From Prolixibacteraceae bacterium UBA6162 (lineage in GTDB: Bacteria; Bacteroidota; Bacteroidia; Bacteroidales; Prolixibacteraceae), in contig DIUI01000004.1 in assembly GCA_002428215.1 (NCBI GenBank), positions 1-29,398 of the forward strand: a stretch of DNA of 29,398 bases, written 5' to 3'. The notes beneath the pieces are model-generated. The model was not told the DNA's origin. It did not search any database and saw nothing but the letters and a program-made list of their open reading frames with translations. Made by a program: the position numbers and the translations under genes. This document shows positions 8,224 to 15,271 of the stretch, in pieces (within the stretch, counting starts at the first letter, position 1; each line of letters begins with the position of its first letter).

Positions 8224-9390
8224 TTGGAAATTTACCTTAAAAAGCGACGTTGGAAACTCTTGCTGCTCCTTTCGGCAGTCCTAATAGGAGTGGTCTCTTT
8301 GGGTTATACGAACTGGCTAACCGAAAAACTTTCTGAAGAGGAGCGAAAAAAAGTTGAGCTCTGGGCAGAGGCTACCCAAAGACTGGCCAGCGACGATCAG
8401 CTAAAAGATTCATATTTATCGCTGATTGCGATGATTATCGATCACAACAACTCAATTCCGGTAATTGTAATATCCGAAGAAGGTGAAATCAGGATAGATG
8501 CCAATATTAGTTATGCCCCGCAACGCAAGGATCAGGTACTCGAAAAGGTTCTCAGCAGAATGAGGGCCCGCAATCAGCCTATAGAGATCTTCATTTCAGA
8601 ATCCGAAAAGCAATATTTTTACTACAGTGAATCTTACCTTCTCAGGAATTTGCGGTGGTTCCCAATTGTGCAGCTTGTAGTGATATTTCTGTTTATTGGC
8701 GTAGCCTATCTGGCGTTCAGTGCATCAAGAAGTGCAGAGCAAAATCAGGTTTGGGTTGGCATGTCTAAGGAGACCGCCCATCAGTTGGGGACCCCAATCT
8801 CATCGCTCATGGCCTGGGTTGAGCTGTTGCGTATGCAGAAAACAGATGAGGATCTGATTACAGAATTGGAGAAGGACATTCAACGTCTCGAAAAAATTAC
8901 CGAACGGTTTTCTAAAATCGGATCAAGGCCGGAACTGATTAGGGCCAACTTGTACGACAGTGTGGAGCAGACTGTTGATTATCTTAAGAAACGCTCATCG
9001 AGCAAGGTTGTATTTAAAATTTTGGCCGATGAAAATGGCAACTATGAGGTGCCTTTGAACGAAGCACTCTTCTCGTGGGTTATTGAGAATCTTTGTAAGA
9101 ACGCTATCGACGCGATGGACAATCAGGGCGAAATAATGTTGGTGTTCTCTGAAGAGGGAAAGCAGATCATTCTGGATGTAACGGATACGGGCAAGGGTAT
9201 TCCCAAGTCGATGCATAAAAACATTTTCAGACCGGGATTTTCGACCAAGAAAAGGGGATGGGGGCTGGGGCTTTCACTTGCCAAGCGGATAGTTGAGAAC
9301 TATCACAGAGGCAAAATTTTCATTAAAAACTCCGAAATAAGACGAGGTACAACGTTTAGGATTCAACTGAACAAGGAACTCCCAACATGA
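8224..9390 (+). CDS. Membrane-bound sensor histidine kinase, orphan
   Basis: This is a 388-residue kinase. A first membrane helix (~11-28) and a second (~145-165) flank a ~115-residue presumed periplasmic sensor region without a recognised domain. The catalytic part follows directly: an H-box ETAHQLGTP with phospho-acceptor His186, N-box ENLCKNAIDAM (Asn293), G1 box DTGKGI (321-326) and G2 box GWGLGLSLAK. There is no HAMP or PAS domain. The HQLGTP variant of the H-box is common in Bacteroidota kinases. No ATG is available: the frame is closed by TAG at 8203-8205, so TTG at 8224 is the likely start. No response regulator gene is nearby, so its partner must be elsewhere. Being 53 bp behind dxs, it may be co-transcribed with it. 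Confidence 0.88.
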   Translation: MEIYLKKRRWKLLLLLSAVLIGVVSLGYTNWLTEKLSEEERKKVELWAEATQRLASDDQLKDSYLSLIAMIIDHNNSIPVIVISEEGEIRIDANISYAPQRKDQVLEKVLSRMRARNQPIEIFISESEKQYFYYSESYLLRNLRWFPIVQLVVIFLFIGVAYLAFSASRSAEQNQVWVGMSKETAHQLGTPISSLMAWVELLRMQKTDEDLITELEKDIQRLEKITERFSKIGSRPELIRANLYDSVEQTVDYLKKRSSSKVVFKILADENGNYEVPLNEALFSWVIENLCKNAIDAMDNQGEIMLVFSEEGKQIILDVTDTGKGIPKSMHKNIFRPGFSTKKRGWGLGLSLAKRIVENYHRGKIFIKNSEIRRGTTFRIQLNKELPT

Positions 9391-9415
9391 ATATTTCCAA
9401 TTATTTTGAATTTAT

Positions 9416-9447
9416 TTGTGCCATTATCTTAAAAATTAATACTTTTG
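9416..9447 (+). promoter_or_regulatory. Promoter of the DUF177-rpmF operon
   Basis: TTG at 9416-9418, a 21 bp spacer and TACTTTTG at 9440-9447 form a near-perfect Bacteroidota promoter (TTG-N19/21-TAnnTTTG). Transcription should begin at about 9452-9455, only ~10 nt before the ATG at 9463. This rules out the upstream TTG at 9445, which lies inside the -7 box. Confidence 0.7.
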
Positions 9448-9462
9448 CAGCACTTTTTTGAC

Positions 9463-10002
9463 ATGGGTAAGATATCGCTATACAATATTGCCTTCAAAGG
9501 ATTAAAAGAGGGCAAGCATGAATATGCGTTCACCATTGACAAATCGTTCTTTGAGCTTTTTGAGAATAGTCTAATCGACCAGGGAAACGTTAATGTAGTC
9601 CTGATTCTGGAGAAGAGAAGTTTGTTTATGAGGCTGCACATTGCTTTAGAAGGCAGTGTTCAGTTAATATGCGACAGGTGTCTCGAGCCCTATGATCAAC
9701 CCATTACACACAAAGCAGATTTGTTTGTGAAGTTTGGGGAGACAGTTTCAGAAGATGGAGATGATGTTATTTGGATTTTGCCTGAAGAACATCAGCTGAA
9801 TGTTGCCCAAGTCATTTATGAATACATCTCTTTAAGTATTCCGTTAAGGCATGTTCATCCGGCTTCAGGAACATTAGAGAGTAGCTGTGATCCTGATATG
9901 CTCGAAAAGTTGGATAGATATACCCATCATGAGTCGGATTCGGACGTTGAGCCGGCAGACGAACGATGGAAAGAATTAAAAAAATTGTTGAATAATAATT
10001 AA
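9463..10002 (+). CDS. DUF177 (YceD family) protein
   Basis: This 179-residue protein of the DUF177/YceD family is almost always encoded directly before rpmF in bacteria, and YceD has been linked to 23S rRNA accumulation. The visible family mark is the cysteine pair CDRC at residues 70-73, in the segment LICDRCLEPY. The C-terminus contains ERWKELKKLL, typical of Bacteroidota members. The frame extends upstream to a TTG at 9445, but that codon is part of the promoter -7 element, so the ATG at 9463 is the start. rpmF begins 12 bp after its stop. Confidence 0.85.
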   Translation: MGKISLYNIAFKGLKEGKHEYAFTIDKSFFELFENSLIDQGNVNVVLILEKRSLFMRLHIALEGSVQLICDRCLEPYDQPITHKADLFVKFGETVSEDGDDVIWILPEEHQLNVAQVIYEYISLSIPLRHVHPASGTLESSCDPDMLEKLDRYTHHESDSDVEPADERWKELKKLLNNN

Positions 10003-10014
10003 AAACAGATAGCA

Positions 10015-10200
10015 ATGGCACATCCGAAGCACAAACATTCGAAAACCCGCAGGGATAAGCGCAGAACCCACTATAAAGCGGTTGCACCCACCCTTGCTTC
10101 CTGTTCCAATTGTGGCGCTACTACCAAATTCCACACCATTTGTCCGGAATGCGGCTACTACAGAGGTAAGCAGGTGATAGAGAAAGAGATTGCAGTTTAA
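10015..10200 (+). CDS. rpmF: Large-subunit ribosomal protein L32
   Basis: This is a 61-residue, strongly basic protein starting MAHPKHKHSKTRRDKRRTHY, the standard L32 N-terminus. A zinc-ribbon is present with Cys30, Cys33, Cys43 and Cys46 (CSNC and CPEC), so this is the zinc-binding C+ form. It is part of the 50S subunit and is followed by a strong terminator. Confidence 0.97.
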   Translation: MAHPKHKHSKTRRDKRRTHYKAVAPTLASCSNCGATTKFHTICPECGYYRGKQVIEKEIAV

Positions 10201-10215
10201 AGGAATTGCAAATTC

Positions 10216-10244
10216 AGATCAGAAAAAATTCTGATCTTTTTTTT
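10216..10244 (+). terminator. Intrinsic terminator of the DUF177-rpmF operon
   Basis: A perfect 9 bp stem (AGATCAGAA at 10216-10224 with TTCTGATCT at 10229-10237) has a 4-nt A loop and is followed by an eight-T run at 10237-10244. It lies 16 bp after the rpmF stop and separates this operon from fabH. Confidence 0.85.
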
Positions 10245-10322
10245 GTCCTGGATTTTAAATTTTAGAACATTACAATTAATTGTTTTACAATACGTTAAAA
10301 TAGTTAATTGAGCTCTGTTTAT

Positions 10323-10352
10323 TTGTAGCCGTTAAATATTCGTGCTAATTTG
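10323..10352 (+). promoter_or_regulatory. Candidate fabH promoter
   Basis: TTG at 10323-10325 (within a TTTG) is followed by a 20 bp spacer and TAATTTG at 10346-10352. The -7 box is one base shorter than the TAnnTTTG consensus. The predicted start would fall at ~10358, at the beginning of a hairpin. Confidence 0.35.
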
Positions 10353-10357
10353 CGGAA

Positions 10358-10387
10358 CTTTTCATCGACCTGAAATTGGATGAAAAG
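10358..10387 (+). promoter_or_regulatory. Hairpin in the fabH leader
   Basis: CTTTTCATC (10358-10366) and GATGAAAAG (10379-10387) are perfect 9 bp inverted arms around a 12-nt loop. No T-run follows, so it is not a simple terminator. It could protect the 5' end of the mRNA or act in regulation. Confidence 0.45.
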
Positions 10388-10407
10388 GAATGAGCCATTT
10401 AATGTGG

Positions 10408-10420
10408 CATGCCCGGCATG
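10408..10420. promoter_or_regulatory. Compact dyad CATGCC-C-GGCATG upstream of fabH
   Basis: Six-base arms are perfectly inverted around one central base. The spacing is too tight for an RNA hairpin but suits a protein binding site on DNA. It lies 83 bp before the fabH ATG. The binding protein is unknown. Confidence 0.3.
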
Positions 10421-10502
10421 GAAAGGAGCTGTAAACTTTTGGGTTTCAATTAAGTTGGGCAACATCTAATGGTTTTTTGGTAAAAACTAAAGAATTGCTT
10501 AC

Positions 10503-11525
10503 ATGAAGAAGATACAAGCAGCTATAACCGGGATAGATGCATACCTTCCCGAATATCGACTTACCAATGAAGAGCTGAGTACCATGATCGACACTACGGA
10601 TGAGTGGATCATGCAGCGAATAGGGATAAAAGAGCGCAGAATACAAATTGGTAAAGGCAAGGCTACCAGTGATCTTGGGGCTGAAGCGGTACGCCGGCTG
10701 CTTAAAAAAACAAATACCTCTCCCGATGAGGTTGATTTGCTTGTATGTGCCACCATTACGCCCGATATGCCCTTTCCTGCAACGGCCAATATTATTGCCC
10801 AAAAAACCGGGATTCATAATGGGTGGAGTTTTGATTTGAATGCGGCCTGCTCGGGGTTTATATTTGCTCTGATTACGGCATCGCAGTTTGTGGAATCGGG
10901 AAGATACAAGAAGGTTATCGTAGTGGGCGCCGACATGATGTCGGCCGTTACCAATTATAAGGACCGCACCACCTGTGCCCTATTCGGGGATGCAGGAACT
11001 GCTGTTCTATTGGAACCATCGGTTGACGATACAGGAATAATTGACCACATTCACCATGTAGACGGTCTGGGTCGACATCATCTGCATATGAAGGCTGGAG
11101 GATCTTTACATCCTGCCTCTTGCGAAACGGTAAACAAGGATCAGCACTTTATTTATCAGGAAGGGCAAACGGTATTTAAGTTTGCTGTTTCAAAGATGGC
11201 TGATGTTGCTGTGGAAATGATGGAACGGCACGGAATTACCTCTGAGAATCTGTCATGGCTTGTGCCCCATCAGGCAAATATGCGAATCATTGACGCCACT
11301 GCGCGCAGAATGGGCATCGATCCGGCACAGGTAATGATCAACATTGAGAAATATGGCAATACCACAGCCGCAACAATTCCTTTGTGTTTGTACGATTACG
11401 AGTCGCAGCTAAAAAAGGGAGATAACATTATATTGGCTGCATTCGGTGCTGGTTTTACATGGGGAAGTGTTTACCTAAAGTGGAGTTATGATGGATCCGC
11501 TTATGTGAAATCCAGCAACCCTTAA
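10503..11525 (+). CDS. fabH: 3-oxoacyl-[acyl-carrier-protein] synthase III
   Basis: This 340-residue protein condenses acetyl-CoA (or a branched acyl-CoA) with malonyl-ACP to start fatty-acid synthesis. The catalytic triad is complete: Cys116 in AACSGF, His256 in VPHQAN and Asn286 in YGNTTAA. The length is slightly above the usual ~320-330. In many Bacteroidota fabH follows rpmF directly, as here, and is then followed by era and der; those two are absent and a bactofilin gene follows instead. It should have its own promoter because a strong terminator lies upstream. A run of seven T residues follows the gene near 11569 without a convincing stem. Confidence 0.96.
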   Translation: MKKIQAAITGIDAYLPEYRLTNEELSTMIDTTDEWIMQRIGIKERRIQIGKGKATSDLGAEAVRRLLKKTNTSPDEVDLLVCATITPDMPFPATANIIAQKTGIHNGWSFDLNAACSGFIFALITASQFVESGRYKKVIVVGADMMSAVTNYKDRTTCALFGDAGTAVLLEPSVDDTGIIDHIHHVDGLGRHHLHMKAGGSLHPASCETVNKDQHFIYQEGQTVFKFAVSKMADVAVEMMERHGITSENLSWLVPHQANMRIIDATARRMGIDPAQVMINIEKYGNTTAATIPLCLYDYESQLKKGDNIILAAFGAGFTWGSVYLKWSYDGSAYVKSSNP

Positions 11526-11693
11526 TTGAAAATTCATTGGCACTCGGGTATGAATCCCTGATTGCTGATTTTTTTGTACTTTCGAGCGAATTTTCTTTAA
11601 AATTCTGATTTTTAGAAATGGCAAGGTTTGTTTATATGCGCTTTATGAATTCAGCCCTCTGAAATATTTATTTCTGCCATCTGTTTAAATAAT

Positions 11694-12086
11694 ATGTACC
11701 GAATGAAATCGAATCCGAAAAACAGCTCAGACCCCAGCCTGCAAAATATCAATATGATTAGCAATGGAACCCGAATTAATGGCGATATCGAGGCAGAAGG
11801 GGATATCCGCATGGATGGATTCCTGGAGGGAAATATTGTCACCAAGGGGCGCCTGGTTATAGGCACATCCGGGCAGATTAAAGGGGAAATTGATTGTTCC
11901 AACGTTGAGGTTTCCGGAAGGCTTGATGGAAAAATTGTCGCACGGGAGTTGCTCTCTCTTAAAGCAACAGCAGTTGTAAATGGAGAAATCCATACCCCAA
12001 AACTTTCGGTTGAGCCGGGAGCTATCTTCACCGGAACCTGTCGGATGGGTATTATTGAAAACCTGTTGAATGAAAAAGCAGTGTAA
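11694..12086 (+). CDS. Bactofilin (polymer-forming cytoskeletal protein)
   Basis: This 130-residue protein is built of repeated short beta-strand units with the glycine-spaced hydrophobic pattern of the bactofilin beta-helix (for example INGDIEAEGDIRMDG and VSGRLDGKIVARE), flanked by short polar ends. Bactofilins self-assemble into nucleotide-free filaments that scaffold cell-wall or membrane proteins. ATGs at 11694 and 11703 are both possible. The stop overlaps the next ATG by one base (TAATG), so it is translationally coupled to the AtpI-like gene. From memory, bactofilin beside the ATP synthase cluster is common in Bacteroidota, usually with an AtpZ-type small gene that I do not see here. 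Confidence 0.88.
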   Translation: MYRMKSNPKNSSDPSLQNINMISNGTRINGDIEAEGDIRMDGFLEGNIVTKGRLVIGTSGQIKGEIDCSNVEVSGRLDGKIVARELLSLKATAVVNGEIHTPKLSVEPGAIFTGTCRMGIIENLLNEKAV

Positions 12087-12463
12087 TGGCAGGGAATGTG
12101 ATTAGATTCCTTTACCGTTTGTCGGTATTGACCGCTATATTGGCAATGGCTGGTTTTGTTGTTTTCAGGTATGTTATCCCCGGAATGTATGCCCCGGTGT
12201 ATCCCGTTGTTCTTCTAATTGTATTCCTATTCACATTTATAACCCATGCCTTACAGCTCTATCTGGGGTCTGGTAATTTTACGCGATTTGCCCGTATTCA
12301 TATGGTAATGACGCTTTTGCGTTTAATGCTCTATTCTGTGATTATTGTACTTTATTTGTTGTACAACCGCGAAAATCTGGCTCTGTTTTTAAGTGTTGTT
12401 GGTGTTCTCTATATTGTCTATACTGCCTTTGCGGTAAGAGAACTCACCGAAAAGAGACGGTGA
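12086..12463 (+). CDS. AtpI-like four-helix membrane protein of the ATP synthase cluster
   Basis: This 125-residue hydrophobic protein has about four membrane helices (approx. 10-28, 38-58, 70-88, 95-113) and a basic C-terminal end (RELTEKRR). No catalytic motif is visible. Its size, topology and place just before atpB match ATP synthase protein I (AtpI/UncI-like), which assists assembly of the c-ring. Sequence support for the family is weak, so the call leans on context. The ATG overlaps the bactofilin stop by one base. 113 bp separate it from atpB. Confidence 0.6.
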   Translation: MAGNVIRFLYRLSVLTAILAMAGFVVFRYVIPGMYAPVYPVVLLIVFLFTFITHALQLYLGSGNFTRFARIHMVMTLLRLMLYSVIIVLYLLYNRENLALFLSVVGVLYIVYTAFAVRELTEKRR

Positions 12464-12576
12464 TTTTCCGATAAGTTGCGGGATGGTAGAGCAGAATTGA
12501 AAATTGTTTTGGCACGGTCTTGTTTTGTGTAGCCGGGGGCTATAAACCAACGGTTGGCAAAACATTTTAAGAAAAT

Positions 12577-13737
12577 ATGGTATTGCAGACTTCATCAAGT
12601 AAAAAACATATAAATTTGGGCCTTGAAAAAATCGGACAATCCGGCATGAAGTTTCTCACCAACAAGTCAATAATTCAACATATCGCGCCCTGGGTTCTGG
12701 TGGTAACGCTATTTTTAGGTATTGTGCCCAACCTGTCGGCTGCCGGTGGCCCATCAGACGGACCATTCAATGCCGGAAAGTTTGTGATAGACCATGTATC
12801 GGATGCCTATGAATGGCACATTACCGGATTTGGCGACACGCATGTAAGTGTTCCTTTGCCCATTCTCCTATATAGTAAACATAGTGGCTTTCATGCATTC
12901 TGGTCGTCGAGGTTCCATCATGGTCGCGACAGTTATCGGAATTTTGCGATTGCACAGGAGGGACCTTACGAGGGTAAAATTGTTGAACTGGATTCAACCG
13001 GAACCTTATTGGATCGTCCATACGATTTCTCGATTACCAAAACTGTAGCGGGCATGTTTGTTGGCGCACTGGTTGTTTTGCTGATTTTCCTTTCGCTCGC
13101 CCGATCTGCCAAAAGAAATGCGGCAGCTGCGCCTAAAGGGTTATACAATTTGGTTGAGCCAATTATCCTGTTTATTCGCGATGAGGTAGCCTTACCTGCA
13201 ATAGGCAAAAAGCACCTCGACCGTTTTATGCCTTTTCTGCTGACTTTGTTCTTTTTTATACTGATTAACAACCTGCTAGGGCTGATACCAATCTTTCCTT
13301 TTGGGGCGAACGTTACCGGGAATATCAGTATAACCATGGTTTTGGCACTATTTACTTTTTTTGTTACCAACCTCAATGGGAACAAACATTATTGGAAAGA
13401 AATTTTTAATCCCGATGTTCCCTGGTGGATGAAATTTCCCATTCCACTGATGCCATTTGTCGAGTTTAGCGGCATGTTTACGAAGCCATTTGTGCTCATG
13501 GTCCGTTTGTTTGCGAATATGTTGGCGGGTCATCTAATTGTGACAGTTTTTATAAGTTTGATTTTCATTTTCAGCAGTATGGTCGGTCCAATTGCCGGCT
13601 ATGGTGTTAGTCCGATTTCGGTTGGTTTTGCCATGTTTATCATTCTGCTTGATGTACTGGTATCATTTATACAGGCTTATGTATTTACGTTTTTGTCGGC
13701 GCTCTACTTTGGTATGGCAACCGCAGAACACCATTAA
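12577..13737 (+). CDS. atpB: F-type ATP synthase subunit a
   Basis: This 386-residue membrane subunit forms the proton half-channels facing the c-ring. The conserved helix VRLFANMLAGHLIV carries the essential arginine. The N-terminal third is a Bacteroidota-type extension: an apparent signal sequence (VLVVTLFLGIVPNLSA), then a periplasmic-type domain with SRFHHGRDSYRNF, before the five membrane helices. Start choice is uncertain. The ATG at 12577 gives a polar 23-residue lead, while the ATG at 12646 gives MKFLTNKS directly before the signal sequence and may be the real start. atpE follows after 28 bp. Confidence 0.95.
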   Translation: MVLQTSSSKKHINLGLEKIGQSGMKFLTNKSIIQHIAPWVLVVTLFLGIVPNLSAAGGPSDGPFNAGKFVIDHVSDAYEWHITGFGDTHVSVPLPILLYSKHSGFHAFWSSRFHHGRDSYRNFAIAQEGPYEGKIVELDSTGTLLDRPYDFSITKTVAGMFVGALVVLLIFLSLARSAKRNAAAAPKGLYNLVEPIILFIRDEVALPAIGKKHLDRFMPFLLTLFFFILINNLLGLIPIFPFGANVTGNISITMVLALFTFFVTNLNGNKHYWKEIFNPDVPWWMKFPIPLMPFVEFSGMFTKPFVLMVRLFANMLAGHLIVTVFISLIFIFSSMVGPIAGYGVSPISVGFAMFIILLDVLVSFIQAYVFTFLSALYFGMATAEHH

Positions 13738-13765
13738 AATAGATTAACAATTAAATAGAATCGTT

Positions 13766-14014
13766 ATGACAGTTTTAGTTATTCTTGCCGATATTGCCCT
13801 TGGGTTGTTTAGCGCAGCCTTTGGAGCCGCATTATCAGCATTTGGTGCAGCTTTCGGAATTAGTAGAATTGGAGTAAGTGCTATGGAGGCCATTGCACGT
13901 CAGCCCGAATCGAGTGGCGATATCCGTTCAACTATGATTATCTCTGCAGCACTGATTGAGGGGGTTGCCTTCTTTGCCGTGATTGTTTGCGCACTGGTGG
14001 TCTTCCTGGGATAA
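13766..14014 (+). CDS. atpE: F-type ATP synthase subunit c
   Basis: This is an 82-residue two-helix hairpin. The polar loop ARQPE lies between the helices and the ion-binding glutamate is in ALIEGVAFFA in helix 2. Alignment by eye to the Na+-binding c subunit of Ilyobacter shows Ile where the Na+ ligand Gln32 should be and Gly after the glutamate instead of Ser, so the ring is predicted to carry protons. The next gene, atpF, lies 192 bp downstream beyond two hairpins, which is unusual inside an atp operon. Confidence 0.95.
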   Translation: MTVLVILADIALGLFSAAFGAALSAFGAAFGISRIGVSAMEAIARQPESSGDIRSTMIISAALIEGVAFFAVIVCALVVFLG

Positions 14015-14023
14015 AAGACATGA

Positions 14024-14062
14024 AAATTTGCACCTCGGCATATCTTGCGGAGGTGCAAATTT
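14024..14062 (+). promoter_or_regulatory. Strong hairpin just downstream of atpE
   Basis: AAATTTGCACCTC (14024-14036) pairs perfectly with GAGGTGCAAATTT (14050-14062). After one G-G mismatch, GCA (14038-14040) pairs with TGC (14046-14048), leaving a 5-nt loop. No T-run follows, so it is more likely an mRNA-stabilising or processing structure, or a partial terminator, than a full stop. It lies 10 bp after the atpE stop codon. Confidence 0.75.
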
Positions 14063-14093
14063 AATGGGAGAATACGGCCAGCGCTATTTTTTA

Positions 14094-14128
14094 TCAGGCA
14101 ACGGATAATGTCCGAAGATAATGCCTGA
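14094..14128 (+). promoter_or_regulatory. Second hairpin in the atpE-atpF gap
   Basis: TCAGGCA (14094-14100) pairs with TGCCTGA (14122-14128). Inside, CGGA (14102-14105) pairs with TCCG (14111-14114). Only a broken T-rich tail (GTATTTTG) follows, so termination strength would be low. Confidence 0.6.
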
Positions 14129-14135
14129 CAGTATT

Positions 14136-14167
14136 TTGCCACCTGGGAAGTTTTTTCCTCATTTTTG
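14136..14167 (+). promoter_or_regulatory. Candidate internal promoter before atpF
   Basis: TTG at 14136-14138, a 21 bp spacer and CATTTTTG at 14160-14167 match the Bacteroidota promoter with one mismatch (C for T at the first base of the -7 box). The predicted start is at ~14173, about 33 nt before the atpF ATG. Confidence 0.4.
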
Positions 14168-14206
14168 TATATAGAGTAGAGTTGCATTTAATATAAACAG
14201 ATTGCT

Positions 14207-14701
14207 ATGGGATTGGTATCACCGGATCCGGGTACTCTTTTTTGGATGACACTGGCGTTTGCGCTGGTAATGGTTGTTCTTAAGAAATTTGCCTGGAAGC
14301 CCATTCTGAACGCATTGAGCGAGCGTGAAAACAACATCCGCAATGCACTGGAAGCTGCCGAACAGGCAAAAGTCGAAATAGGTCAGCTAAAGGACAGTCA
14401 GGCTGCAATAAGGGCTGAAGCACAGCGCGACAAGGATCAGATTCTTAAGGAAGCACGCGAGTTAAAGGAAAAAATTATCGCTGAAGCGAATGAAAAGGCC
14501 TTGCTCGATGCTCAACGATTGATCGAGCAAGCAAGAGATGCCATTGAGCGTGAAAAACTTGCTGCTATCGCGCAAATCAGGCATCAGGTAGTGGATCTTT
14601 CTGTGAGTATTGCTGAAAAAATTATCAGAGAGAAGATTTCGACAACTCCTGAGCAGGAAAAAGTTATAGATCTGATGCTTCAGGATCTCAATTTAAATTA
14701 A
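14207..14701 (+). CDS. atpF: F-type ATP synthase subunit b
   Basis: This 164-residue protein has one N-terminal membrane helix (about 8-26, LFWMTLAFALVMVVLKKFAW) followed by a long charged, alanine-rich helix that forms the peripheral stalk dimer. The KFAWKPILNALSERENNIRNAL segment is the typical b-subunit junction. It is separated from atpE by a 192 bp structured gap but is only 3 bp from atpH, so b-delta-alpha-gamma form the tight part of the operon. Confidence 0.95.
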   Translation: MGLVSPDPGTLFWMTLAFALVMVVLKKFAWKPILNALSERENNIRNALEAAEQAKVEIGQLKDSQAAIRAEAQRDKDQILKEARELKEKIIAEANEKALLDAQRLIEQARDAIEREKLAAIAQIRHQVVDLSVSIAEKIIREKISTTPEQEKVIDLMLQDLNLN

Positions 14702-14704
14702 CGC

Positions 14705-15268
14705 ATGAACGAAAGCAAAATACCGGTTCGTTATGCCAAGGCGCTCTTCCTGGCTGCCCGAGATTCGGGGCAGATGGAAATTGTTTCCTCGGATATGCTT
14801 TCCATTCTGCAGTTGTGTAAATCTTCGGATGATTTCGGCGTGTTTCTGCAAAGCAGTGTGCTGAAAAGAAGCGAAAAGCGACTCGCTTTGATGGCGGTGT
14901 TCGAAAATAAGGTATCCGATTTATCCCTCCGTTTTGTATTGATGTTGGCTGAAAATCGCAGGGAGTCCTTTTTGTCACGTATTTGTGTCGATTTCCTCGA
15001 TTTATCGAGAGAATACGAGGGAATCAGGTCGGTAACTGTAACCACTGCAAGCGAATTGCCTGCAAGCATTTACGAAAATATTAAGCAATACCTCGAAGCC
15101 AAAACAGGAGATAGGATAGAGCTTGCCTCCAAGATAAAACCCGAAATAGTAGGGGGTCTGATTTTAAGAATGGGAGATCTCCAGTTTGATGGCAGTATTG
15201 CCCGACAACTGAGTAAGATTAAAGAGTCGTTATTACAACAAAATAGCTATCTAAACAAACAGGATTAA
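14705..15268 (+). CDS. atpH: F-type ATP synthase subunit delta
   Basis: This 187-residue protein starts with the typical VRYAKALFLAA helix and ends with the conserved KIKPEIVGGLILRMGDLQFDGS segment that contacts the stalk. It links the alpha subunits at the top of F1 to subunit b. It begins 3 bp after atpF and ends 3 bp before atpA, consistent with translational coupling. Confidence 0.95.
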   Translation: MNESKIPVRYAKALFLAARDSGQMEIVSSDMLSILQLCKSSDDFGVFLQSSVLKRSEKRLALMAVFENKVSDLSLRFVLMLAENRRESFLSRICVDFLDLSREYEGIRSVTVTTASELPASIYENIKQYLEAKTGDRIELASKIKPEIVGGLILRMGDLQFDGSIARQLSKIKESLLQQNSYLNKQD

Positions 15269-15271
15269 TGT

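Larger units (their letters stand above)
10245..10502 (+). other. fabH leader region with structured elements
   Basis: This stretch lies between the rpmF terminator and fabH and holds no gene. It contains a candidate promoter at 10323-10352, a 9 bp inverted repeat at 10358-10387 and a compact dyad CATGCC-C-GGCATG at 10408-10420. If the promoter is right, the fabH mRNA would have a leader of ~145 nt, long for this group. Confidence 0.5.

Noticed and set aside
9445..9462. TTG start for the DUF177 gene
   Set aside because: The codon is part of the -7 promoter box, so it would not be in the transcript; the ATG at 9463 fits the family.
12966..13385. 139-residue minus-strand open frame inside atpB
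   Set aside because: It is antisense to conserved membrane helices of subunit a, without independent support.
13766..14014. Na+-type c subunit
   Set aside because: The Na+ ligands (Gln in helix 1, Ser or Thr after the glutamate) are replaced by Ile and Gly, so a proton ring is more likely.
14024..14062. Classical intrinsic terminator after atpE
   Set aside because: The stem is strong but no T-run follows, and the remaining ATP synthase genes continue downstream on the same strand.
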